50,270 bases of DNA from assembly GCF_001046875.1 (NCBI RefSeq), contig NZ_HF571038.1, forward strand, positions 2,452,682 to 2,502,951. The letters are read 5' to 3'. The notes under the pieces are model-generated. The model was given only the letters and a program-made list of their open reading frames with translations, was not told the DNA's origin and made no database searches. Made by a program: the position numbers and the translations under genes. The DNA comes from Nostocoides jenkinsii Ben 74 (lineage in GTDB: Bacteria > Actinomycetota > Actinomycetes > Actinomycetales > Dermatophilaceae). Positions 1 to 7,674 of the stretch are shown in pieces (the first letter of the stretch is position 1; each line of letters opens with the position of its first letter).

Positions 1-51
1 ACTGTGGACACCTTGCAAGGTGTCCACAGTTGACTAACCTGTGCTGAGTTG
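1..51 (+). repeat. 78-bp palindromic element, copy 1 (cut by window edge)
   Basis: This is the right-hand two thirds of a dispersed element that is complete at 20657-20734, 25606-25683 and 47222-47299. It has the central dyad (ACTGTGGACACC, TTGCAA at the centre, GGTGTCCACAGT) followed by the conserved tail TGTGCTGAGTTG. Its arm bases CC/GG replace GG/CC of the 25.6-kb copy, so symmetry is kept. It lies just beyond the stop codon of the minus-strand gene ending at 65. Confidence 0.85.
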
Positions 52-64
52 TCGGATTTGGGCC

Positions 65-1546
65 TCAGCCGACGCGATAAGCCACGAGGGCGTCCGGCCG
101 CGCCACGACCCGCACGTCCCCCGCCTGGGACCCAACCCCGTCCGGTATGGGGAGTGGCACCGCCTCCGCGATCGCCGCGTCCCGCACGGGCTCAAGAACC
201 TCCAAGAGCCGTTGGGTATTCATCCCATTGCCCGACTCATCCGTGCCGCGCCAATACGTCAGGTCGGCGGCGTCCGTGGCCACCCCGCTCTCGGCATCGA
301 CCTGCATCGTCGCGTTGCCCAACTCCACGATGACGCTGCCACCGGGCAGCACGATCACCTTCGGGAAGGAGCTCGGCCGCTCGAACTCGACCCGCCACTT
401 CTGCGCACCCGTCTCCCGGTCAAGCGCGCGCAGGCTCCCGCCGTGCAGCAATTGGGGGTCCCACTCCCCATACCGGCCCGTCATCCGCGTCGGGTCCGGC
501 GTGAAGACATAGATCACGTCGCCGGTGCGCACATCGCGGCCGTGGTCGTCCTCGGGCATCGCGAGCACGTCCCCGCGGGACGTCCAGCGCTGCGCCCCGG
601 AGGCTGCGTCGAAGGCCGCAACCGTCGCGGCGTGGAGTCGCTCACCGCGAGCCTGGACCGTCAGCGACGCCACGGCGGTGTCCTCGACCGTCGCCCAGCC
701 GCGGGCGCAGAACCACGAGGCGCAGTCTTTCAGGATCGCTGCCGGCCGGAACGTCCATTGCTTCGCCCCGTCGACGTAGTAGCTCAGCGTGTCCTCCCTC
801 GCACTGTCCCAGCGGATGATGCCCGCGTGCGTCGTCGTGAAGGTCGCCGCCCCCGGGGCCAGCCGCTGCGCGGGCATCGGCACCGTCCCGTCACGGCTGC
901 CCAGGAAGCACCACGCCATCCCATCGGCGCACAGCGCGAGATCCTCGACCGCGTTGACGGTCGCGCTGTCCTTGCCGACTTGCTTGCCCGTCGCCACATC
1001 AAGGATGCGTATGCGGGAGTCGTCCCCCGCGGCGATCGCCGCAGCGACACGGTTGCCGACGATGGCGGGCGGGGTGTTGGTCACGCCATGCCAGCCGACC
1101 TGCTTCGGCAGCGCCTGCTGCCAGGCCACCTTGCCCGTGGCGGTGGAAATCGCGCGCAGGTAGCGGCGCTCGCCGCGTTGCGCGAAGTACAGCGCCAGGT
1201 CCTTCCCGGCCGACAGGGTGACGCCCGTGACTGGGTCCATGTCGGCGACACGCCAGGCAACCTTCGCCTCGGGCGCCGCGGCCGAACTCCCCGAGGTGGC
1301 GGAGGCCGAGGGTCGAGCCGTGGGGCCGTCCGGCGAGGCGGAGGAGCCCGAAGCGCTCGCCGGAGTCGATGACGACGTATGGGGCGCCGGCCCCCCGGAG
1401 CAGGCCGCCAGACTCAGCGCTGTGATCACCGCCGCGGGTAGGTCGCGCCGCAGCGCGCGTCGGGACGGGACTAGGGCGGACGGGACCAAGTCGGACCGTC
1501 CTGCGGTGGGGAGGATGCTGATGTGGGTGTTTTCGATGTGGGTCAT
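65..1546 (-). CDS. PQQ-like beta-propeller lipoprotein
   Basis: A protein of about 493 residues, predicted to be secreted and lipid-anchored. The N-terminus has an Arg-rich n-region, a hydrophobic stretch and the lipobox LAAC. A Ser/Thr/Ala/Pro-rich spacer of about 50 residues follows, as is usual for actinobacterial lipoproteins. The rest shows repeated propeller blades with the PQQ/quinoprotein signature (AISTATGKVAWQ, ILDVATGKQVG, FDAASGAQRWTS, LDRETGAQKWRV). Such proteins usually act as binding or scaffold propellers; no catalytic residues were recognised. I chose ATG 1546 (MTHIENTHIS); an upstream in-frame start at 1597 exists but adds low-complexity residues. It is the last gene of a minus-strand run after adenosine deaminase. 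Substrate unknown. Confidence 0.8.
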   Translation of the reverse strand: MTHIENTHISILPTAGRSDLVPSALVPSRRALRRDLPAAVITALSLAACSGGPAPHTSSSTPASASGSSASPDGPTARPSASATSGSSAAAPEAKVAWRVADMDPVTGVTLSAGKDLALYFAQRGERRYLRAISTATGKVAWQQALPKQVGWHGVTNTPPAIVGNRVAAAIAAGDDSRIRILDVATGKQVGKDSATVNAVEDLALCADGMAWCFLGSRDGTVPMPAQRLAPGAATFTTTHAGIIRWDSAREDTLSYYVDGAKQWTFRPAAILKDCASWFCARGWATVEDTAVASLTVQARGERLHAATVAAFDAASGAQRWTSRGDVLAMPEDDHGRDVRTGDVIYVFTPDPTRMTGRYGEWDPQLLHGGSLRALDRETGAQKWRVEFERPSSFPKVIVLPGGSVIVELGNATMQVDAESGVATDAADLTYWRGTDESGNGMNTQRLLEVLEPVRDAAIAEAVPLPIPDGVGSQAGDVRVVARPDALVAYRVG

Positions 1547-1597
1547 GTCAAGCAACGTAAGTTCGGGTGATCGCCCGCGGCGTCGCCCCGCGCCCAT

Positions 1598-1675
1598 GCG
1601 CCCCCGCGCCCATGCGCCCCCGCGGCCCCCGCGGCCCCCGGAGCCACCCGGCGACTCCGCCTCGCCAACCCGGAC
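1598..1675. repeat. short G/C tandem repeats between two minus-strand genes
   Basis: The spacer holds two copies of GCGCCCATGCGCCCCC followed by three runs of GCGGCCCCC. No promoter or convincing hairpin was recognised. Confidence 0.5.
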
Positions 1676-2725
1676 TCAAACCGGGGCTGCCGCCAGCCAG
1701 TCGTCGATCGCGTTCAACGTCGAGGTTCGCAGCGCGGCCGGCATCCGGGCCGCCCGGACCGACCCCCGCGCCAGCTCGGCGAGCCCGGCATCGTCGAACC
1801 CCAGCACGTCCCGCGCCAGGGCGTACTGCGCCACCAACCGCGAGCCGAACAGCAACGGATCGTCTGCCCCGAGCGCGACCGAGACCCCGGCCTCCACCAG
1901 CGCACGCACGGGGACGTCGGCGGGCTCGGCATACACGCCGAGCGCGACATTCGAGGCCGGGCAGACCTCCAGCGCGACCCCGTCCGCCGCGATGCGCTCG
2001 ACCACGCGCGGGTCCTCGATCGAGCGGACCCCGTGGCCGAGCCGGTCCGGCTGCATCGCGTCCAGCGTCTCCTCGACGGCATTCGGCCCGAGGAGCTCAC
2101 CCGTGTGCGGCATCAGCGCCAGCCCCGCCTTCCGCGCGATGGCGAAGGCCGGGGCGAACTCACGTGTCTCCCCGCGACGCTCGTCATTGCTCAACCCGAA
2201 TCCCACGACCGTGCCCGGCCCGTCACCCGCATACCGGGCCGCCAGCCGCGCCAGCGTTCGTGCATCCAGCGGATGCCGGATTCGGCTCGCCGCCACGATG
2301 ATCGCGACCGGCGCCCCGCCCGCCGCCGACACCGCGGCCGCCTCGTCCAGCACGATCTCGAGGGCGGGGGTGATCCCTTCGACAAAGGGCGCGTATGACG
2401 TGGGGTCCACCTGCAGTTCCAACCACCGCGATCCCTCGGCGGCGTCGTCCACCGACGCCTCCCGCACGAGGCGTCGCATGTCTTCCTCGGCGCGGACGCA
2501 GGCGCGGGCCGCGTCATACAGCCGTTGGAAGCGGAACCACCCACGCTCGTCCCGCACGCTCGCCAACCGCGGCGGCCAAGCCCCGACGAGGGCGTCAGGC
2601 AGCCGGATCCCGTGACCCGCCGCTAACTCCACAAGGGACGACAGCCGCAGCGAGCCGGTGAAATGCAGGTGCAGGTGAGCCTTGGGCAGGGTCGCGAGAT
2701 CGCGCCCAGTGACGGGAGAACTCAG
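1676..2725 (-). CDS. add: adenosine deaminase
   Basis: Hydrolytic deamination of adenosine or deoxyadenosine to inosine in purine salvage, cytosolic and zinc-dependent. Family landmarks appear in order when counted from a CTG start: HLHLH with the first two metal ligands at 17-21, HTGE at 207-210 (metal His and catalytic Glu), GHGVRS near 230, CPASN at 255-259 and GADDP at 286-290 (metal and catalytic Asp). Length of about 349 residues is normal. There is no ATG, GTG or TTG in this frame between the end of the upstream DUF5709 gene (2757) and the HxH motif. The best site is CTG 2725, preceded by GAGGA at short spacing; otherwise translation must begin inside the DUF5709 gene. Function is secure, start uncertain. 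Confidence 0.88.
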   Translation of the reverse strand: MSSPVTGRDLATLPKAHLHLHFTGSLRLSSLVELAAGHGIRLPDALVGAWPPRLASVRDERGWFRFQRLYDAARACVRAEEDMRRLVREASVDDAAEGSRWLELQVDPTSYAPFVEGITPALEIVLDEAAAVSAAGGAPVAIIVAASRIRHPLDARTLARLAARYAGDGPGTVVGFGLSNDERRGETREFAPAFAIARKAGLALMPHTGELLGPNAVEETLDAMQPDRLGHGVRSIEDPRVVERIAADGVALEVCPASNVALGVYAEPADVPVRALVEAGVSVALGADDPLLFGSRLVAQYALARDVLGFDDAGLAELARGSVRAARMPAALRTSTLNAIDDWLAAAPV

Positions 2726-2756
2726 CGGGTCCTCGCTCCCGGTTGTCGTGCGACAG

Positions 2757-3230
2757 TCACTCGGCCTCGAGGATGTGCATGGCTGCTTCCTCGGCGGACG
2801 CGCCGGCGCCGTCGACGCCCACGTCGCGACCCCACGTGTGGTCCCCGCCGTCGTCCACGAGTCGCCCGGCCCGCTGGTCGCCGACCTCGTCGTCACCGAG
2901 CCAGTCATCCTCGGCGTCAATGGAATCCGGGTCGTCGCCGCCGATCCGCTCCTCGTCCAGGATCGACTCGTGGAAGGGCGCGCCATACGCCGAATTGGGG
3001 TCGGGGACTTCCTGGGCGATGCGCTGTTCGATGCTCTCGTGGCCGGCCTGCTCGTGGGCGGTCACCCCATACGCCCGGGACCCGCGATCGGTGTCGGCAG
3101 GGGAGTAGCCCCGGTCCAGCACGTCCTCGATCCCGTCGTCGATCAGAGTGTCCTCGGGCTGGAGTTGGTCCTCGTCATCGACGCTGTAGGTGCCGAACTC
3201 GTCGCCGATGTTCTCGGTTGCCTCAGACAT
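2757..3230 (-). CDS. DUF5709 family protein
   Basis: A very acidic 157-residue soluble protein with no signal peptide or membrane segment. It matches the actinobacterial DUF5709 pattern: an N-terminal YSVDDEDQLQPEDTLID stretch, a middle IEQRIAQEVPD segment, and a C-terminal RAGRLVDDGG plus ASAEEAAMHI ending. The family has no established function. The ATG at 3230 lies 4 bp after the stop of the aminotransferase gene, so the two are almost certainly cotranscribed. The TGA at 2757 lies about 30 bp before the likely start of adenosine deaminase. Confidence 0.85.
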   Translation of the reverse strand: MSEATENIGDEFGTYSVDDEDQLQPEDTLIDDGIEDVLDRGYSPADTDRGSRAYGVTAHEQAGHESIEQRIAQEVPDPNSAYGAPFHESILDEERIGGDDPDSIDAEDDWLGDDEVGDQRAGRLVDDGGDHTWGRDVGVDGAGASAEEAAMHILEAE

Positions 3231-3234
3231 GGCG

Positions 3235-4554
3235 TCATTCTCCTTCCGGAGTCGATGCGGAGGCCGTATGCCGCGCGGCCAGCTTCTCGGCGGCGGCTAA
3301 CCCCACACAGGTGGCCACCCCGGCCATCGCCGTCTCGACGTCGGCCAGGACGGGGAAGGACGGCGCGAGGCGGATGTTGCGGTCGCGCGGATCGTGCCCG
3401 TGCGGGAACGACGCGCCGGCCGGGGTCAGCACGATCCCGGCCTCCTTGGCGAGCGCGACGACCCGCGAGGCGGTGCCGTCGAGCACGTCGAGATTGACGA
3501 AGTAGCCACCCGTCGGCTTCGACCACGTGGCGACCCCGAGCCCGTCCAGCGCCGCGGTGAGCGCCGCGTCGACGGCGGCGAACTTCGGCGCGAGGATCTC
3601 GCGGTGCTTGAGCATGTGGTCACGCACGCCCTGCGCGCTGCCGAAGAACTGGATGTGCCGCAGTTGATTGACCTTGTCCGGCCCGATCGAGGCGTACTGA
3701 TAGTGCCGCAGCCACCACGCCACATTGTCCTTGGCGGCGGCGAGGAAGGCGACGCCGGAACCGGCATACGAAATCTTGCTCGTTGAGGCAAACATGATGG
3801 GGCGGTTGGGGTTTCCTGCCGCTGCCGCGACCGAGAGGATGTCGACGCTCTTGGCCTCGTCCTCGGTCAGGTGATGGAACGCATAGGCGTTGTCCCAGAA
3901 GATCTTGAAGTCCGGGGCTGCCGTCGGCATCGCGACCAGAGTCGCGGCCACGTCTTCGCTGATCGTCGTCCCGGACGGGTTGGCATAGGTCGGCACGATC
4001 CACATGCCCTTGATCGCCGGGTCGTCCTTGACGAGGGCGGCGATCGCGGTCGCATCGGGGCCGTCGGCGTTGATCGGCACCGGGATCATCTCGATGCCAT
4101 AGGAGGCGAGCATCGTGAAGTGCCGGTCATAGCCCGGCACGGGGCAGATGAACTTCACCGTCTCCTCGCGCCCCCACGGACGCTCGGAGTCGACCGCCCC
4201 GTGCAGCAGGCACATGACGAGGGTGTCGTGCATCATCGTCAGGCTGGAGTTGCCGCCCGCGATCACCTGATCCGGCTCGACCCACAGCAGGTCGGCAAAC
4301 ATCTCGCGGATCTCGCGCAGACCGTTCAGGCCGCCGTAGTTGCGCACGTCCACACCGTCGGCGTCCTTGAAACCCTCGGGCAGGTCGAGGAGGCGGTCGG
4401 CGAGTGCCAACTGGGCCGCCGACGGCTTCCCCCGAGTCAGATCGAGGGTCAACCCGCGCTCTTTCAAGGCGTCGTATGCCGCGCGCTGCCGACCCAAGTA
4501 ATCCTGGAGTTCGGCGGGGGTCAGGTCGGTCAAGGGCTGCGTCACGTCGCTCAC
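3235..4554 (-). CDS. aspartate aminotransferase (class I/II PLP fold, Rv3722c type)
   Basis: A PLP-dependent aminotransferase of about 439 residues. Residues fit the actinobacterial aspartate aminotransferase group that includes Mycobacterium tuberculosis Rv3722c (AspC): DLTRGKPS near 38-45, NYGG at 72-75, GGNSSL at 100-105, PVPGYDRH at 138-145, PTYANPSG at 188-195, the PLP-contacting DNAYAFHH at 221-228 and the Schiff-base lysine K260 in STSKISYAG. The expected product transfers an amino group between aspartate and 2-oxoglutarate. GTG 4554 gives the usual N-terminus (VSDVTQPLTDLTP); an ATG at 4578 is an alternative. First gene of the minus-strand run and divergent from tRNA-Trp/secE. Confidence 0.85.
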   Translation of the reverse strand: MSDVTQPLTDLTPAELQDYLGRQRAAYDALKERGLTLDLTRGKPSAAQLALADRLLDLPEGFKDADGVDVRNYGGLNGLREIREMFADLLWVEPDQVIAGGNSSLTMMHDTLVMCLLHGAVDSERPWGREETVKFICPVPGYDRHFTMLASYGIEMIPVPINADGPDATAIAALVKDDPAIKGMWIVPTYANPSGTTISEDVAATLVAMPTAAPDFKIFWDNAYAFHHLTEDEAKSVDILSVAAAAGNPNRPIMFASTSKISYAGSGVAFLAAAKDNVAWWLRHYQYASIGPDKVNQLRHIQFFGSAQGVRDHMLKHREILAPKFAAVDAALTAALDGLGVATWSKPTGGYFVNLDVLDGTASRVVALAKEAGIVLTPAGASFPHGHDPRDRNIRLAPSFPVLADVETAMAGVATCVGLAAAEKLAARHTASASTPEGE

Positions 4555-4583
4555 ACCCCCATGCTTCCACTCCGGCATACGAG

Positions 4584-4614
4584 TTCGCACCCAGCCCACC
4601 CTGTCCCGTATGCT
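4584..4614 (+). promoter_or_regulatory. possible promoter of tRNA-Trp/secE/nusG
   Basis: TATGCT at 4609-4614 fits an actinobacterial -10 box. TTCGCA at 4584-4589 is a weak -35 with a rather long 19-bp spacer. Confidence 0.35.
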
Positions 4615-4696
4615 TGTTCCTCGGTGTCCACCTAGGCCTGCTCCGGCATGCCTTCGGACACCTCCGGGAACGCGCGACTCAACCCGCGCGTTGCCT

Positions 4697-4769
4697 AGGG
4701 CAGTGGCTCAATTGGTAGAGCACCGGTCTCCAAAACCGGCGGTTGGGGGTTCGAGTCCCTCCTGCCCTG
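4697..4769 (+). tRNA. trpT: tRNA-Trp (anticodon CCA)
   Basis: A cloverleaf can be drawn: acceptor AGGGCAG paired with CTGCCCT, D-arm GCTCAATTGGTAGAGC, anticodon stem CCGGT/ACCGG around loop CTCCAAA (anticodon CCA), T-arm GGGGG-TTCGAGT-CCCTC, discriminator G at 4769. CCA is not encoded. A tRNA-Trp just before secE is the conserved actinobacterial arrangement. Confidence 0.97.
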
Positions 4770-4842
4770 CGTTGTGGTCGTCGCCCGGTGCGGCGCCTGC
4801 TGCCACCGCACCGTATTCGCCGCCATCGAAGGAAGTTACGCC

Positions 4843-5091
4843 GTGACCGACGTGGGTAGCTCTTCGCGCGCCTCCACCAGGAGGGGTGACAAAGGGATGT
4901 CGCCGGTTGCCAGGCTGCGGCTGTTCATCAAGCAGATCCTCGATGAGTTGCGCAAGGTCGTGCCGCCGACTCGCTCCGAACTGCTCAACTACACCGCCGT
5001 CGTCATCGTGTTCGTCACGTTCATGATGGCCATGACCGCAACGTTGGACTTCGGGTTCAGCAAGCTCGTCGCGCTGGTCTTCGGCAACTGA
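4843..5091 (+). CDS. secE: preprotein translocase subunit SecE
   Basis: An 82-residue single-span subunit of the SecYEG channel. A polar N-terminus is followed by the conserved amphipathic segment [21 protein letters not shown] and one membrane helix ([22 protein letters not shown]). The GTG at 4843 is preceded by GGAAG at good spacing; the frame is open further upstream but has no ribosome-binding site there. Placed between tRNA-Trp and nusG as usual; its partner SecY is encoded at 35.9 kb. Confidence 0.93.
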   Translation: MTDVGSSSRASTRRGDKGMSPVARLRLFIKQILDELRKVVPPTRSELLNYTAVVIVFVTFMMAMTATLDFGFSKLVALVFGN

Positions 5092-5137
5092 GCGCCGACG
5101 ACCGCCGATCGATCCACCGAACTGTGAGGAAGTGTTG

Positions 5138-5926
5138 ATGTCCCAGGAGCCTGAGTTCGACGACACCGCAGCCGACGAGAGCACCCTCGACGCGGGCGAC
5201 GCCACTGCGGCCGAGGAGACGACGGCCGACGAGACTGCGGTCGAGCTGGCTGACGACGCTGCGGCCGACGAGACCGAGCCGAACGACACCGACGCCGATG
5301 GCGACGCCCTCCCGGCCGACCCGGTGCAGGCGTTCAAGGATGACCTCGCCGCCAAGTTCGGTGACTGGTACGTCATCCACTCCTACGCCGGCTACGAGAA
5401 CCGCGTCAAGCACAACCTCGAGACCCGGATGACCTCCCTCAACATGGAGGACTACATCTTCGAGGTGCAGGTCCCCATGGAGACCGTCACCGAGATCAAG
5501 AACGGCCAGAAGAAGCAGGTCAACCGCGTGCGGATGCCCGGCTACGTCCTGGTCCGGATGGAGATGACCGACGAGTCCTGGGGAGCCGTGCGGCATACGC
5601 CCGGGGTCACCGGCTTCGTCGGCAACGCGCACGCCCCCGTGCCCCTGCACCTCGACGAGGTCTTCTCCATGCTCAAGCCCGCCGACCTGGAGCAAGGCGT
5701 CACCGCCGGCGGCCAGGGTGGCACCGCCCCCTCGAAGTCCTCGTCGGCGACGCTCGTCGACTTCGAGATCGGCGAGTCCGTCACCGTGATGGAAGGCCCG
5801 TTCGAGACCATGCCGGCCACGATCTCCGAGATCAACGTCGACACCCAGAAGCTCAAGGTCCTCGTCTCCATCTTCGGCCGCGAAACCCCCGTCGAGCTCG
5901 GCTTCGGCCAAGTCGCAAAAATTTGA
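5138..5926 (+). CDS. nusG: transcription termination/antitermination factor NusG
   Basis: NusG binds the clamp of RNA polymerase and links it to Rho or to ribosomal protein S10. Residues from about 74 form the NGN domain ([42 protein letters not shown]). The KOW domain lies near the end ([30 protein letters not shown]). The first 60 or so residues are an acidic, Ala/Asp/Glu/Thr-rich extension, common in actinobacterial NusG but dispensable for the fold. ATG 5138 is preferred over in-frame GTG 5132 and TTG 5135 because GAGGAAG ends about 5 bases upstream. Length 262 aa. Confidence 0.95.
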   Translation: MSQEPEFDDTAADESTLDAGDATAAEETTADETAVELADDAAADETEPNDTDADGDALPADPVQAFKDDLAAKFGDWYVIHSYAGYENRVKHNLETRMTSLNMEDYIFEVQVPMETVTEIKNGQKKQVNRVRMPGYVLVRMEMTDESWGAVRHTPGVTGFVGNAHAPVPLHLDEVFSMLKPADLEQGVTAGGQGGTAPSKSSSATLVDFEIGESVTVMEGPFETMPATISEINVDTQKLKVLVSIFGRETPVELGFGQVAKI

Positions 5927-6201
5927 TCACACGGGGGGCTCCGCCCACACGGGGGGCTCCGCCCCCCGTGTGCCCCCCAAAGGCGAGGCGTTCGCTTCGC
6001 TCACACAACTGAATGTTCCGGTCAAACCAGGCTCGCGAGCTCGCGGTTTGACCGGCACGGGGGGCTTCGCCCCCCGTGGACCCCCCAAGAGCCAGGCGCT
6101 CGCTTCGCTCACCACAACCCATATTTCGTCCGAACCAGGCTCGCAAGCTCGCGGTTCGGACGATGCAACCGGGTCATCGCCCACGGCGTAGGCCCACGAA
6201 C
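5927..6201 (+). repeat. tandemly duplicated stem-loop spacer between nusG and rplK
   Basis: This 289-bp spacer holds two imperfect units of about 110 bp. Each has a GGGGGGCTYCGCCCCCC hairpin, a C-rich stretch, a GCTTCGCTC motif and a larger stem-loop. The larger stem-loops lie at 6018-6055 (CCGGTCAAACC with GGTTTGACCGG) and 6127-6162 (CGTCCGAACC with GGTTCGGACG). A short tandem duplication ACACGGGGGGCTCCGCCC starts near 5930. The lower stems differ between copies but stay paired. No open reading frame of interest and no poly-U tract follow; read-through into rplK would require passing several strong hairpins. Confidence 0.85.
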
Positions 6202-6215
6202 AGAAGGAATGGCAC

Positions 6216-6647
6216 ATGCCTCCCAAGAAGAAGGTCTCCGGCTTCATCAAGCTGCAGATCAACGCCGGCGCCGCGACGCCCGCGCCGCCCGTGGGCCCGG
6301 CCCTCGGTCAGCACGGCGTCAACATCATGGAGTTCGTCAAGGCCTACAACGCCGCGACGGAAGCCCAGCGCGGCAACGTCATCCCCGTCGAGATCACGGT
6401 CTACGAAGACCGCTCGTTCACCTTCGTCACCAAGACCCCGCCGGCCGCCGAGCTGATCAAGAAGGCTGCTGGCGTTGCCAAGGGGTCCGGCGAGCCGCAC
6501 AAGACCAAGGTCGCCAAGCTGACCAAGGACCAGGTGCGCGAGATCGCCGAGCAGAAGATGGAAGACCTCAACGCCAACGACGTCGAGATGGCAATGCGCA
6601 TCATCGCCGGCACCGCCCGCTCGATGGGCATCACCACCGAACTCTGA
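6216..6647 (+). CDS. rplK: 50S ribosomal protein L11
   Basis: A 143-residue protein of the GTPase-associated centre. The N-terminal domain contains the conserved proline segment [16 protein letters not shown], the thiostrepton-linked region. The C-terminal domain carries the 23S rRNA-binding [19 protein letters not shown] part and ends [18 protein letters not shown] 6216 has AAGGA 7 bases upstream. Full length; in other bacteria it is needed for stringent-response activation. Confidence 0.97.
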   Translation: MPPKKKVSGFIKLQINAGAATPAPPVGPALGQHGVNIMEFVKAYNAATEAQRGNVIPVEITVYEDRSFTFVTKTPPAAELIKKAAGVAKGSGEPHKTKVAKLTKDQVREIAEQKMEDLNANDVEMAMRIIAGTARSMGITTEL

Positions 6648-6739
6648 TCCTCAGGGTTTCATCAACCGCCACCAGCACCGGTGGCGGCGTGGCAGGGCCG
6701 CGCTGGCCCGCACCACAACCACTCACTCAAGGAGTCACC

Positions 6740-7456
6740 ATGCAGCGCAGCAAGGCCTACAAGGCCGCGGCCGAGAAGATCGACCGCTCCAAGCTTTACA
6801 CCCCCCTCGAGGCCGTCCGCCTCGCCAAGGAAACCTCCACCACCAAGTACGACCCGACCGTGGAGGTCGCCTTCCGCCTCGGCATCGACCCCCGCAAGGC
6901 CGACCAGCTCGTCCGCGGCACCGTCAACCTGCCCCACGGCACGGGCAAGACCGCCCGCGTCCTGGTGTTCGCCAATGGCGACAAGGCTGAAGCCGCTCGC
7001 GCCGCCGGCGCCGACTACGTCGGTTCCGACGACATGATCGACAAGGTCTCCGGTGGCTGGCTCGACTTCGACGCCGTCGTCGCGACCCCGGACCTCATGG
7101 GCAAGGTCGGTCGACTCGGCAAGGTCCTCGGCCCCCGCGGTCTCATGCCGAACCCCAAGACCGGCACCGTCACGATGGACACCGCCAAGGCTGTCACCGA
7201 CATCAAGGGCGGCAAGATCGAGTTCCGCAACGACAAGCACGCCAACCTGCACTTCATCATCGGCAAGGCGAGCTTCGACGACAACGCGCTGGTCGAGAAC
7301 TACGCCGCCGCACTGGAGGAGGTCCTGCGTCTGAAGCCGTCCGCGTCCAAGGGCCGGTTCCTGCTCAAGGCGACCCTCACCACCACGATGGGCCCCGGCA
7401 TCCCGCTGGACTACACCAAGACCCGCAACCTCCTGGAGGAGGACGCGAACGCCTGA
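6740..7456 (+). CDS. rplA: 50S ribosomal protein L1
   Basis: A 238-residue L1 protein that binds 23S rRNA at the L1 stalk near the E site. It is recognised by the N-terminal [14 protein letters not shown], the middle segment [22 protein letters not shown] and the C-terminal [17 protein letters not shown] 6740 has AAGGAG 6 bases upstream. It follows rplK after 92 bp and is closed by the strong hairpin at 7497-7529. Confidence 0.97.
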   Translation: MQRSKAYKAAAEKIDRSKLYTPLEAVRLAKETSTTKYDPTVEVAFRLGIDPRKADQLVRGTVNLPHGTGKTARVLVFANGDKAEAARAAGADYVGSDDMIDKVSGGWLDFDAVVATPDLMGKVGRLGKVLGPRGLMPNPKTGTVTMDTAKAVTDIKGGKIEFRNDKHANLHFIIGKASFDDNALVENYAAALEEVLRLKPSASKGRFLLKATLTTTMGPGIPLDYTKTRNLLEEDANA

Positions 7457-7496
7457 CGTTCGCCGCGGCATACCGTATGCCGTTCTCCCGCACCCA

Positions 7497-7529
7497 GGGC
7501 GGGCACGAGGACTCCCCTCGTGCCCGCCC
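7497..7529 (+). terminator. strong hairpin terminator after rplA
   Basis: Perfect 14-bp arms GGGCGGGCACGAGG (7497-7510) and CCTCGTGCCCGCCC (7516-7529) with a 5-base loop. No U-tract follows, as is common in actinobacteria. Just upstream at 7468-7481 is an inverted pair of the GGCATAC/GTATGCC motif. Confidence 0.7.
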
Positions 7530-7674
7530 GGAGTCGTGTCCGGCGCAACCTCGGACGGAACCGACGGCGGGAGGCCGCACGTCTATGCGCACGGAGGCAG
7601 CGATTAGAATCGCTGTCAGCCGGCCAGCGGGACACCCGGTGGCCGAAATCGGAAGATCCAGAGGGGAAATCACC

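Noticed and set aside
1218-2615. A Ser/Ala/Arg-rich plus-strand frame of 465 codons
   Set aside because: It lies antisense to the PQQ lipoprotein and adenosine deaminase, both of which have clear family motifs; it has none.
6209-6739. A long plus-strand frame joining the rplK region to rplA
   Set aside because: It is an out-of-frame reading of rplK fused to the start of rplA; rplA has its own ATG 6740 with a good ribosome-binding site.
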